From: Euptelea pleiosperma
Lineage: Eukaryota; Streptophyta; Magnoliopsida; Ranunculales; Eupteleaceae
Direction: 5' to 3'
Assembly (NCBI GenBank): GCA_035048495.1
Contig: CM068548.1
Location: forward strand, 11,707,464 to 11,771,463
DNA length: 64,000 bases
Of the stretch, positions 32,580 through 44,419 are shown in pieces. Within the stretch, counting starts at the first letter, position 1. Each line of letters opens with the position of its first letter. The notes below the pieces were generated by a model. That model saw only the letters and a program-made list of their open reading frames with translations, had not been told where the DNA came from and did no database searches. The position numbers and the translations under genes were made by a program.

Positions 32580-35500
32580 ATAAATTTTGACAACTCTTTC
32601 GGAGCAGATGTTGAAAGCCAGTTGGATTGACAGAAAAGAAAACCAGCTGGATGTCACTGGTGCAAAAACAAACCGACCAACCGCACTGAGTTTCGTCGCA
32701 TAAAGACATAGACAACGATAGATAAATGGGATGGGCCCACCGCAGTAAGTGTTCAGAATAAAACTTTGATGACAGGATGCAATAGGTCCACGTAGAACAC
32801 TCTTAGAGGACTCTGACTGTATGGATGTTTTTCCAAAGGTGATGTAACAAGGTATACCTGAGATCTTTTCATCTGCGGAAGCGGCATTTTTGGTAGTCAC
32901 CACTGCCATCTGGGTCCACTGACCGCATGGATGTTTAGCCCACCCTTTAATAGACATTCATACAAAAAATCAGCTTGTTTAATGATTTATAGTCGTTGGT
33001 TTTAGTACTCAAAAGATGGTTGTATTCAACGGCTATAAGAACGCCTTAGATGGTGTTAAAATCTAATGGTTATAGATTACCAATCAAGGTGATTTTTGGT
33101 ATGTATATCCACCAAGGGGTGAGATAAACATCCAACCGGTCAGTGGGCCCCGATGGTGGTGACTACCAAAAAGAACTCGAGTACTCACCTGGGGTACGTA
33201 TGTGGTGAGGCCGAGGTGGTCAGTCCGTACATATCCACGTGCCGAGATCTGCTGCCCTGTCATCTCATTCGATGGCAGGGCCCGGTCATCAAAGTTTTAT
33301 CCCAAATTTTGAGGGGCGACAACAACTCTTTCTGGATGGATATTATTGAAAGCAGATGGATTGACACAAAAGAGAGCCAGCTGGATGTCACTAAGTTTTG
33401 TTGCATAAAGACATAAACAACGATAGAAGATGCCGTCCTTTGATAAAACAAAAAAAAATAAAAAAAAAACACGATAAAAGATGCCGTCTGTCCTCAATGG
33501 TCAAAAGAAGCTGCACGTTGAAAAACGATACATTAAGCCCAAGGGTTTCACATTGTTAGACGATAAAACAGGAAAAAAAAAAATAGATACCCAGAGAACT
33601 TTAGATGCAGTCGATGTAAGACTCACAGTGGTTCTACATAACCAAAAATAACGGCCCTTTATTTTCTGTTATTTTTCCGTTATAACGATGGTTATTTTCT
33701 GTAAATTTTTGTGAAAAAGGCCGTTGTAACGATGTAACTCTCCGTGGCTCTACATAACCAAAAATAAACCTGATTGGTGATCTTTAGCCATAGAATTATA
33801 ATAAACCTGATTGGTGATCTTTAGCCATAGAATTATAATAAACCTGATTGGTGATCTTTAGCCATAGAATTTAGTACCTTTTTAGGATTTATATTTTATA
33901 TATTAGACATTGGATGTAAGCATCTTATTTAATGTGTTTATCCTAGCATACTAGACGTTGGATCTGTGATCAGTGATCAGCGATTTCCAAGCATAGGATT
34001 GGAGGAAAATAATGACCCTTATTTTATAAGCGTCAAAACGGTTCATAACATAACGGGCTTTGCGCGTTCCATTTTAACTGCTGTTATTTTCGTTAAAACA
34101 GCATTATTTTAAACCATGGTTAGAATTACTTCTTTATTTTTTTTTTTTAATTAAGGGTGTGGCATATTTTTTAGCATTATTGGCCATTAATTGGGGTACA
34201 AATATCCAAAGGTTTCAAATCACTAATCATGTTGATTTTTGTTTTGTAGGCCTACCTAGAGATTGGCCAAACATCCATACGATCAGTTTCTTCTAAAAAT
34301 CAACCCATTCAAAAAAAAAAAAAAAAAAAACGGTTTTCTCCAAAAGTAGGGATAGAATTTCGATCACAAGGAGATGACAGGGCAGCAAATCTCGGCACGT
34401 GATTTTGTAAGGACGGACCGCCTCGGCCTCACCGCACACGTACACAGGTGAGTGTTTTTGGCAAAAAGCACTCGAGTTTGACGCATTTTGATGATATTTT
34501 AATACATTCACCAAGAGAAATTGGAGTATGGACACTCTAGGTTGGTTTTCTCTTTTATTTTCACCATTGCTTGTTTTTTTGATAGTTAAGCCTGTATGTT
34601 CAATAATTTTAATGTTTTGGAAAAAAAAAAACTTGATACATTAGTATTACTATACATATGTCAGTTCTGGGTCTTATCTGTTTGGTTCTGGTTTGTCCCC
34701 GGTACTACTGTGTTAAGAACTAGAATCTTTTGGTTCCTATCAGGTCTGGGTCTTTTCAATTCCTGTTCTAAAATAGCTAGTCCCAAAACTGAGATAATCA
34801 ATTTTAGTTTCTATTTGGTATCGGTTCTGTAGGTACAAATTGACATCCCTACATGGAGAGATGAAAAGGGAACAAATATGTCTGAAGCACCCACTCCATG
34901 TACCATCCAACCCATCTTTGATGTTGCTAACGTCTTTTTCGCCATTCAGGCAAGATCTATTGGTAATCTCTAGCCATTAGATCTTAGCACTTTTTAAGCT
35001 CTGATTCTATCAGTTGGATTCAATAACCATTTTATGGGTACTAAATCCGATGGCTAGGAATCATCAAACAAGCTTATTTTTGGTATGAATGTCTACCAAG
35101 GGGGGTGGGCTAAACATCCATACGGTCAATGGGCCTAGAGAGCAGCAGTGAGTAATAAAAATTGCTATACGAGTAAGGCCTTTGGCTTCATGTATATACA
35201 CTTACACCATTGACACTCCTACTCTTTGCACCACAACTATACCATCCCAATAGATCTTGCCGGGTTGGACTATCCACGTCGAGTGGCGAAGAAAACATGG
35301 ATTGGTTTGGTTATAAGGACTACAGCCGGGTGGTCCCGGGTACCACAACTCAGCCCAAAAGGGTCTAAGGACGAAAACCCCAATCCCTAGGTGGATCTAT
35401 AAATAAAAAATCAGCTTGATCCGTGATTTCAAACCTTTGGATCTTTGTACCCTAAATAATCGTCAATAATACTCAAATTCCTATGGTCAAAAATCAACCC

Positions 35501-35600
35501 ATGAAAATGACTCCAATCCGACGCTTAGAAATCACTAATCGGGTTTATATTTGGTTTATAGCTCAATCCACATAGGGATTGACCAAACATCCATATGGTC
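32580..35600. repeat. Gene-free MITE-rich interval between NLR copies
   Basis: 32760-32840 is a Mutator-like MITE arm. 32841-33171 is a family-B foldback MITE (GATGTAACAAGGTATACCTG at its left end). 33640-33730 and 34010-34120 are hAT-like MITE halves (ACCATGG at 34115). 34150-34290 is a Mutator-like arm. 34940-35140 is another family-B copy. 35380-35690 is a Mutator-like MITE ending GGAAGTTTTACTCAC. 34300-34330 is a poly-A tract. No credible open frame is seen. Confidence 0.6.
33763..33873. repeat. 37-bp tandem repeat, 3 units
   Basis: AATAAACCTGATTGGTGATC plus TTTAGCCATAGAATTAT is repeated from 33763, 33800 and 33837. The unit is derived from the arm of a foldback MITE, which has CTGATTGGTGATCT. 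Confidence 0.9.
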
Positions 35601-36329
35601 AATGTCTTCTAAAAATGTGTCACGTGGCTCATAATGTGAGCGGTCAGCAGCTTCAATGACCGCTGAAGGCCATGGAAGTTTTACTCACACAAAAGTGATA
35701 GTAACAATGTCCTTTCCGGTCAAAACAAAAAAGACAAGTAGGGCCCTCGAATTGCCAACTGCCAAACAACGGAGCCAAATACAAACCGACTTACGTACCT
35801 AGCCTCAGCCTTGATAGAACCCGATTTCAATCAGTCCAATTATTGAATCTTTGAGTCCATGTTTGATGTCCCCCTGGAGACTTCAAAGTTTGAAGTCCCC
35901 CTCCCAAAATGGCAGGTGTAGTCATGCTTTAGGGCATATTGACCTTTTGGATGTTTGGTTTACTTCCTTATAAGATGACATGCATTCTCATACTACACGT
36001 ACAACAAAGTGACATGACAGTAATAGAGCACATAACTCAGCTTCATGACCAAAAAGTTTCATAATTAAGCTATCGAGTATAGAATTTGCAAATGAACACT
36101 CATTGTAGGATGGTGTATTTAATTAGTTGCACAGATAATTTCTCTTTTCCACCAAGTATGAGAAATCGTCCTGGATCGATCTTCAATGGATGTAGTAGTA
36201 GATGAACTTGTGTTGCCACCTCCAAAACCTCCTCAAACTGTCCATGATCACCACACCTCAGCCACGGCTACCTCCAGGAGGAGTACATGGTACCTTTCTC
36301 TATCAAGAGGCTTCAAGAATTCATTGATG

Positions 36330-36740
36330 CTAACGGACTAACAAAAGATTTCCTACCATGAGCATATTCAAAATTATTGGTTAAAAAATGTACAATAATT
36401 TTGATTTGAAGGCATATATCATCCATGGAATAAAGCTTGAACACATAAGTTCTCTGTCCTCAGATTCCTTTTTCTCTTACCTGATTTACCAAATCCACCT
36501 TGCCCGCCTTGTGGGGAGCCATTATAACCTCTTGTCAACCACTACATGAGTATGGCCAATGTGGTGCCCCATAAGAATCATGTCACTTTTCCAAAGGCAT
36601 GCTTATATTTGCATCTTATATAGTGCCAACCATAACCTCCAAAGAAACCATTTAACATTTCCATTGCTTCCAAGACCTCCAAGACATGACGCAGCAGCAG
36701 CTCCATCCCCGTCTCCTTCACTAGCAAAATGTGTTAACGA
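36330..36740 (-). pseudogene. Decayed glycine-rich (RNA-binding-like) exon, copy 2
   Basis: Paralogue of 26893-27290. On the minus strand, in different frames, GGLGSNGNV, NGFFGGYGWHY, SYGAPHWPYS and GYNGSPQGGQGGFGKSG follow one another before a donor-like CAG|GTAAGAG at about 36480. Frame changes and stops separate these pieces. No other exon of the parent gene is recognised nearby. Confidence 0.42.
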
Positions 36741-38243
36741 AAGCATTAGTAAGAGAAATAGTTTAGCTTGCAAAAAGATGCATCATGAGCTTCCAATTAG
36801 ACATCATGAAGGTGATTGAGAAATGACAAAAAGTATAGATAGATTCATTCAATGTATGTTCAATTTGTGGGCCTTATCTAAAAAGATTTGCCGCCAAAAG
36901 TCAATCCAACCGGATGATCATAGACACCCAAGCAATTGTATCTTATTTATTTGGCCAGAGATACAAAGTTATGCAGTCAGGAAAACGGTTTAGTCATAAG
37001 ATGGTTAAAATAATTTCGAGCTAATTTTAGATGTAGAGGACTCTCGTGGCCCTAGGTAATGCATTTTCTTGATCCCACCCACAGCTTGGATGTTTACTAC
37101 CCCACCCTCTTGGTGGATATACACAACAAAAATCTTGTTTGATAGTTTCATGTCAGTGTTAGTACCCAAAGAAACAAGCTTGAATCTAACAGCCACATTC
37201 AGTCCTATAAAAAAGTGCTAAAATTAATGGCCAAAGATAGCCAATCAGGTAGATGTTTTGTGCGTATATCCCCCAACGGGTGGACGAGGCAAACATCCAT
37301 GTGATTGGTGGGCCTAAGAAAATACATTATGTAGGGCCACGAAATATGCACAAAGTAGGGCCACATGAGTTGTGCATCTAAAAAATGCACAAAGCAGTTG
37401 CCGAGGGCATAACTCCCTTTTAAATTCAACTCTGTTTGCTTTTTTAACATGGGTCGTACTATGTGGAGCATTTTTTTTCCTGTGGAGTTGTGAAGCGCAT
37501 AAAAATGTGCAATGTGGCTCATTCTTTCTAGTCCACTCACCCATGAATGATTGGCCTACCACTTGATGGCATGGTTCGAAATCTCCGCCAATCACGGTCT
37601 GGATCGGGTATTCTTTCTAGTCCACTGACCCATGAATGATTGGCCTACTACTTGATGGCATAGTTCAAATTCTGATCTGATCCGGATTGGAGCACACCGA
37701 TCGATCCAAACAGGGCTCTGTCTCGCCCCAAGATCACTGTTTTATAAAGGAGTCTCACTTTAACTTGGTCGAGATGGACCGTCGTCCCTGTTCTGGATCA
37801 GACCAACCCGTATTGGGATTGGAGTCCACCAATCCAGTGTCCAATCCCGAGACTTTCATCCTTGCTTGATGGACCTACACACCAAAAATCAGCCTGATTG
37901 GTGATCTCATCTAAGTATCAAAAAAAAGTTCAATTCCAACAGCTGGAGATCACCAATCAAGCTGATTGTTCGTGCGTAGGTCCCTCAAGTGGTGAACCAA
38001 TCATTCATGAGTCAGCGGGTCCAAAAGAATGTGCCAGGTGGTGAGTTTTTAAGGGCTCCACAGACTAAATACTCTCTTGTCTTTCATGGAGGCCTTGAGC
38101 AACACTTTTGTAGGGATTGCTTGCCGTGTGTCTCATCGACAAGAAAGAAAGATGGAGTCGGAATTTATCCGTAAAACATAAATAAATAAATTAAATTGAA
38201 CAATTTACTACTATGTTTCCTCGCTGTAAGTGTTATGCATACT

Positions 38244-41200
38244 TCATCGGTGACCATGAATGTAGATGTTGGGGATATGGGATATGATGTTCCAGTCCTC
38301 TCCTACCTCCTTTTGACAACGTGATTGTAGAATAGGAGATGAGTGGTTGATCACCAACTGTTGAAGCATGGTGATATGTTGCAGTCCCTCCGGCATAAAT
38401 TCAATGGAATTGCAAAAAATGATCTTCAAACTTTGAAGCGCTTTGAGGTGTTCCAAGCCATTGGGGAGTGATGAAAGTGGTGACCTAATGATAGTCAAAG
38501 ACTTGATGTTGTTATTATTGGTGATGGGTAATGACCTTGAGAGTTCACCTGCGTCTCCTTCTAACCACAACTCCTCCAGCATGACACCGTCCAAGTCAAT
38601 TTTGGACAGTTATCTATGACCAGCATCCTTAGCGTATCAAGGAAGAAAATGGGGTCCGGCAGCGCATTTAACTTGGGGCATAGGCAAACTGATAATTCTT
38701 GGAGACACGGAAAAATACTAATAATATCTTCTCCTCCCTCTCCCTTAGCAGCAACATCATCGTCTTCCCTTCTTCTCATAATCTCCCACTCCTCCCACTC
38801 TTTCATGTTCTCAATTATGAGCTTCTTCAACTTTGGAAACACTACTAAACTTGATTCTCTACTACCTCTTTTAGTACTATCATCATCGGAAATTCCCAAA
38901 AACTCAAGACCCACACGTTTCACAGACTCCATTCTCTCTATCTCAAGGATTTCAAGGAGTGCTAAATTTCCAACTGCTGGCAGTTGGTTACAATTCGACC
39001 AATAATAAAGTGACAAAGAATGTAGATTGGGCAACATTGAATTCCTCATCATCCAACTTGGTAACTTGAAACCATGGTAGGATGATATAAACAATTCCTT
39101 CAAGTTCGGATGTGGTTGGAGGCTTTCAAGCACACCTTCCAGTCTCTCTACATTTGCATTGCCCTCTTCTACATCTTCCAACTCATCAAACTCCAAAGAC
39201 AGAGAACGAAGGTACTCTTTCTTCTTCAATTCTGCCACGTCATCCTCATCCTCATTCTCATTTCTCACTCTCCCCAATCCACTTATTTTTCAAGGTTCCC
39301 TTGAAGAAGGTTGAGGTCTTTTAGTTCTCCGATCTTACATCTTTCGCTCACAATGAGCTTTGCTAATGTTCGAAGCGAGCTTAATCCTCCAATTCCTCGT
39401 GGCACGGAGATTAGTTTTTGAGTCCCTTCAATTTCAAGATGTCTCAAGTTAACCATTTTCCCCATCCCCTCAGGTAGTTTTTTAATTCCACAACAGTAGT
39501 TAAGTTTCAAGGTCTGTAAATTATATAAATTACTCACTGTTTCAGGCAATTCCTTCAAGCTTCGATTATTAGACAAATCAAGGTATCTTAGATGTATCAA
39601 TTTCTCCACTTCACTTGGCAATTTCTCAAGCCTAAAATTGTGACTTAAATCCAATGTTCTAAGACATGTCAAGTGATTAAATAAATCAGGAAGGACTGTA
39701 GCAATTGATTGTAACCCACTAGATCGGAGCGTGCGTAACTTCTTTGCCTTACACATGGAGGGGAGAATGGAATTTATAACCGCAGTACGTATTAACATCA
39801 AATGGAGGACTTTGCTACAATTGAATTCCATTTTGCTCAATTCAATTATAGAGCATTCGTTCTTTGTGAGAAATTGGGCAAAATCATGCACAAGATCATG
39901 CATCTTGCAAGAGATTATGTTGCCATCATCATCTTCTTCTAAATTTTGGAAAAATGAACGCATCACTAAATTATCAAAATACTCCCCACCTACATTCTCC
40001 AAATCTCTTCTTCTTGTGGACCTAACAAAACCTTGTGCGATCCACAGCATGACTAACTCGTCTTTCTTTATCACATCATCTTTTTGAAAAACAGCACAAT
40101 ATGTAAAGCACCGTCGCAAATGAGAGGGCAAAGCATAATAACTCAAGAACAAAGCTGGTGAAATACCTTCTACAACCTCTGCTTGTTCCCACATGTCATT
40201 TACCAAGATATTCTGCCAATCTTGTTTAGTTCTTTTGAACCGCATGAGACTTGCTAAAGTCTTGACAAAGAGAGGCACGCCTCCACACTTCTCTGTGATT
40301 TTCTTACCAAGTTTTTACACTCTTCTTCTCCGCTTCCAACAAAAGCAATACGACTAAACAATAACCAACAGTCCTGCACGGATAAGATCTCCAATCTATG
40401 GATGTAGGTTGTACCCATCATCTTTGCATCTCTCTCATTGCGTGTGGTGACAATAATTCTACTTCCTTGTGCTCCACCTTTCAGGGCAACCTGTAATGGC
40501 TCCCAGTCCTTGTAATCCTCAGTCCAAACATCATCTAGCACGAGTAAAATTAGTTTTCCATTAACAGAGCTACATAAACGATGATGCAAATCATCCCATT
40601 CAATGACATGATCAGGAACATTCTCACTAACAGCCTTAGTGATGATTGCCTTGGCTAGCCTTTTCATATCAAATGGCTCAGACACACACACCCACATTGT
40701 CTTCTCGAAATGGTTCTTCACATTCTCATCATTGAAGGCTAGTTGGGCGAGAGTGGTCTCGCCGAGGCCCCCCATGCCAACTATAGAGATTACAGGGATG
40801 CCCCATTTCCTGTTGACTGCTCTCGCTCAACAACTTGCTCACTATAATATCTTTATCCAACTTCCGACCAGGTATGTCTGATGCATTGATCACAGAGCTA
40901 GTCATTTGGCGTTCTGGTTCCTCAACTGTCATCGTACTTTCAGTAAGATTATACTTACCCTTCTCATTTGCAATCACATCTAGTCTTTCCTTTATTTCTT
41001 TAATCCTATGACCGATGTCACGACGCAAACCAACTTGATTGAAACAAGAACAAGGAGAGAACAAGTAAGAACATACCTTATTCTTGCCAACACGAGACTT
41101 GTCGACTCCTTCAATTTGTGATCTAAGAATTTCGGTGTGCCACTCATCCAATATGTCGTCCGCATCATAAGCTACGTCTTTGAGCTCTTCTAGCCAAAGC

Positions 41201-41388
41201 TTCACTGCTTCGTTACTTACTTGCTTCTTTTCTGCATCATCGAGCACGGCCTGGATGATCTTGAACATAGAAGTGAGCTTTTCAACCTCTTTTCGAACAC
41301 CCACCACCAGTCTCACTTCTTGTACAACCTCTAGTTGGATGACGGAGACCAATTGCTCCAAAACAACTGAAACAAGCGCATCGGCCAT
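38244..41388 (-). pseudogene. CC-NB-ARC-LRR pseudogene, tandem paralogue of 29344-32462
   Basis: Starts MADALVSVVLEQL at 41388 and is collinear with copy 1 to the end (DWNIISHIPNI). Breaks relative to copy 1: a 1-bp insertion in a C run at 40801-40804, just before the P-loop; a 10-bp deletion at about 40311, after EEECKNL; a 2-bp insertion at about 39285; and a 13-bp deletion at about 38580. The P-loop lysine is also changed: GMGGLGE instead of GMGGLGK (codon 40760-40758). The frame that copy 1 has lost near 32144 is intact here (KVCSYLFSPC). Four shifts plus loss of the nucleotide-binding lysine make a working product very unlikely. The LRR part is otherwise well preserved, so inactivation is not ancient. 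Confidence 0.9.
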
Positions 41389-41963
41389 GCTTAGTGTTGA
41401 CAGAAGAAGGGCAGGGATGAATGACGATGGACTGATGGAGAGAACAAAAGGTAGTAGGGAAATGCGAATTTTTATGCACCTACTAGTTTTTAAGTTTTGG
41501 AATAAATTTTGATGTCCACGAGACTGCATCGAAATTTACCCATAAAGAAACCGATAATGGGCAGGCCGATGCACCGCCTACATCGAAATTCGAAAAATGA
41601 TGCCCCCTGTCGTCAATGGTCGGAAGAAGCTGCACGTTGGGCCTCCAGTCAATGCTGAAAGACGAGAAAGCATTCGCTGGCCCCATGAGAGTTCAAACTT
41701 TGATGTCCCCTCCCAAAATGTCTGACAAGAACCCTTTGATAACCATTAACCAAGGGCTTAACGCGGGTTGAGTTAAGGAAATGCAGTACTTGTCAGACAT
41801 TTTTGGGTGGGGAGACTTCAAAGTTTGTTGTAATCGGTCAACGTCCGTCATCAAATATTTGTACAAGTTTTTAAGACTCTCAGTGGATGCAGTCGATGAA
41901 AGACTCTGAGTGGCTCTACATAGCCCATTTTCTTGGGCCCATTAATCCAATAGATGTTTAACC

Positions 41964-42280
41964 CATCGTTTAAAAAATATAACGGCCGTTAAACGGATTC
42001 AGACCTCCCCTGTTACGTTATGAATCGTTAAAATGCTGAAAAAATAACGGCAATTATTTTTCATTATAACGAATATAACGACCGTTATTTTTTCATTATA
42101 ACAAAAATAATGACCGTTATTTTCTGGAAATTTTTGTGGAAAAAAATGTCAGTTATTTTTCCATTTTTTTGAAAATTTGAATTTCAGCGCATTGTTTTTT
42201 CCCGATATTTTCTGTTTTTGCCCGAGCGTTACAATTCGTAATAACAGAAAAAATGGTAATGCCCCTCCTTTTAAACCTTG
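41964..42280. mobile_element. hAT-like MITE with near-perfect 8-bp target duplication
   Basis: Ends are CATCGTTTAAAAAATATAACGG and CCTTTTAAACCTTG; flanks are GTTTAACC (41956-41963) and GTTTAGCC (42281-42288). It splits a family-B foldback arm (TAGATGTTTAACCCA... / ...TTTAGCCCACCC). Confidence 0.8.
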
Positions 42281-42896
42281 GTTTAGCCCACCCTTTTTTT
42301 TATATACATACCAAAAATAAGCCTGATTGGTGAATTTACTACCTTTTTTTGAATTTATACTAGCCGTTAGACCTACCTACCACAGCTGGTCAGCTAGCTA
42401 CCAGACCACCCACAACATAAGCGTGTCAATTTCTTAGAGGACACTGACCCTGTAGATGTTTGGCCAATCCCTAGGTGGATCTATAAACCCGATATCAACG
42501 AGATCAATGATTTCTAACCTTTAGTTGAAGTCATTTTCATGGGTTGATTTTAAAAGGTTTACTTAATGAGACAAGCTTTGTACAAAAGAAGATGCCGTCT
42601 GGCCTCAATTGTGAAAAGAAGCTGCCAGTGGGCCCCTCCTCTCGAGGAAAACTCTATGATGTCGACGGTCATGACTGCCCACAATATGAACCACGTGGCA
42701 CATTCTTGGATGTATTGCCCCTTCCGAGAGGTGGCCCACAGTTTAACGGTTGGGATCAACAACTTGAGAGTTGGGAGGCAGACATACACTATAAACTTTC
42801 TAATCGGTCTTAGTAGGGGGCGCAATAGGGGTTTGCTCCCTCTGATCTGTGCTCGAAATTGTCTGGCCTCCTGTTTAACCCAGTTGCAAGGTTTAA

Positions 42897-43269
42897 AAGG
42901 TGCCACTATAACGGTATAATGGACTGGGGGCATTACCGTTTTCTCTGTTATAACAGATTGCCAGGCATAGGGGCAAAGATGGGGAAAAATATGGGTAAGT
43001 AACGGCAAATAACGGTGTTAAAATTCAAAATTCAACATTTGAATTTCAAATGTTCTATAAAATTTATAACGGAAAATAATGGGAAGAATGGGTGTTTTTT
43101 AAACATTATTTTAAAAAAATAACGGTCGTTTTTTTCATTATAACTGTTATAACGAAATTTATAGCGGCCATTACTTTGAGTGTTTTAATGGTACATAACG
43201 TAACGGGGTAGGTCCGAATCCGTTATAACAGCCGTTGTTTTCATTGTAACAGCCGTTTTTTAAACCATG
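42897..43269. mobile_element. hAT-like MITE, paralogue of H4
   Basis: It begins CAAGGTTTAAAAGGTGCCAC after CCCAGTTG and ends CGTTTTTTAAACCATG. Same position and orientation as 18046-18446, so its insertion predates the duplication. Confidence 0.8.
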
Positions 43270-43410
43270 CTCCATTCGTATGTAAGGGAAACTTCTGTGG
43301 GTTAGGTATGTATAAACGTAGGGATTAGTCCCATCCAATTAAGTGTGGGGATACCATTCGACATCAAAAGAACTAAAAACAGGTGGGTGCCAATTTCGGC
43401 ATCGATCTAT

Positions 43411-43919
43411 TGGTGTTGCTCTCTAAGGCGCGGTAGGGGTCCATACGTACGAAGTCGATCGCCATTAGAATTAAAGGCTCACGGGATCAAATCGTAAGAA
43501 TGGGCCCGGGGGTGCTAGGTCAATCGTCGTTGGAGGTCATGGGATCGAATCGTGGTTCCGCAGGGTCTGATGTCGATCCTAGTATAAAGGCTAAAGCTTG
43601 CTCTTTCCTAACAAGATATCTTTTCGGGAGAATGGTGGCTTGAGGCCTACTTAAGGTCCTAACAATTAGTATCAGAGCCAAGGCAATGGATCGTGTCATG
43701 AGAAGTCCATTCTTGAGGCGGGATTGTTGGGAGTCAATAATGCTGCTCTCTAATGGTGTGGTAGGAGTCCGCAGGTACGAGGTCAATCGTCGTTGGAGGT
43801 CACGGGATCGAATCGTGGAACCCCATAAGATGTGATGTCGATCTTGGTATAAAGGCTAAAATTTGCCCATTCTTGATAAGATATCTTTTCGAGAGGAATA
43901 GCAACTTGAGGCCATCAAC
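43411..43919 (+). mobile_element. Miniature LTR retrotransposon (TRIM-like), internal region about 60 bp
   Basis: Two direct repeats (43411-43664 and 43725-43913) share GGTAGG(G/A)GTCC, GAGGTCA(T/C)GGGATCGAATCG, GTATAAAGGCTAAA and AAGATATCTTTTCG. The first ends TCCTAACA and is followed by TAGTATCAGAGCCA (43667-43680), the primer-binding site complementary to initiator tRNA-Met. A purine-rich GAGGCGGGA tract (43715-43723) precedes TGTTGGGAG, the start of the second repeat. There is no gag or pol. The paralogous sites at about 18582 and 25464 lack it. Confidence 0.75.
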
Positions 43920-44419
43920 ACAGAACCAAAACCTATTATGGTTGGGTTCGACAATTCCATAAATTTAAGAATTTTATACTAGAATTTTGAAAAAGCTTGA
44001 CATCTTTACTCTTACTGTTGTTTCTATTACGATTTGGTCGGGATGCTAGTGTACCAAGAATCATAACCTATCACATACACTTCGAGACAGTTTCAGGTTC
44101 TATTGGCTTCAAAAACTTTTGGGTACGATTTTAAAATAGCTTGTCCCATAACCGGAAGAATTGGGACTGGTTCCCATCGGGGCATCGATTAATCGGATAC
44201 AAGTGGAGAACCCTAATTGCTTTAAAATATCCACAGTTCCGCACCAACTTAATTTTTTGTTTTGCTTGCTAGGAATCTTCGATTTTGTATTCGCAATGTA
44301 AGTTGATTTTGATTCACCCATTGTACATTGCTAAATAGAAAGCACAGGACAAGAAAACATGAGAAACTTTAACCAGTCTACCTTCCAACTGTCGGAGGTT
44401 CCTTAGTCTTGACCATGGT

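Larger units (their letters stand above)
26525..32600. repeat. Segmental duplication B, copy 1
   Basis: It matches 35640-41530 at an offset of about 8.9-9.1 kb: GGTCAGCAGCTTC...AGTTTTACTCAC (26530 / 35645), the decayed glycine-rich exon (26890-27290 / 36330-36740), the NLR 3' flank (28830-29340 / 37440-38240) and the NLR itself. Copy 1 has an additional hAT-like MITE at 27869-28336. Confidence 0.85.
35640..41530. repeat. Segmental duplication B, copy 2
   Basis: Counterpart of 26525-32600. It carries an additional block 37571-37868 (starting ATGGTTCGAAATCTCCG, Asp/Ile-type GATC-rich sequence) not present in copy 1, and the more damaged NLR. Confidence 0.85.
42700..44260. repeat. Segmental duplication A, third partial copy
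   Basis: 42718-42896 matches 17520-17544 joined to 17935-18045. 43270-43410 matches 18447-18580 and 25338-25470. 43917-44230 matches 18582-18880 and 25465-25810 (GATTAATCGGATACAAGTGGAG). It lacks H3 and has H4 and a miniature LTR element. Confidence 0.75.

Noticed and set aside
29344..41388. Possibility of a virus-derived or integrated viral segment in the repeat-rich parts
   Set aside because: No viral capsid, movement or replicase motifs were seen; all RT-like pieces fit LINE families.
43507..43560. tRNA-like B-box (GGGATCGAATCGTGG) suggesting a tRNA gene or SINE
   Set aside because: No acceptor stem or A-box; the block repeats as part of the LTRs of the miniature LTR element.
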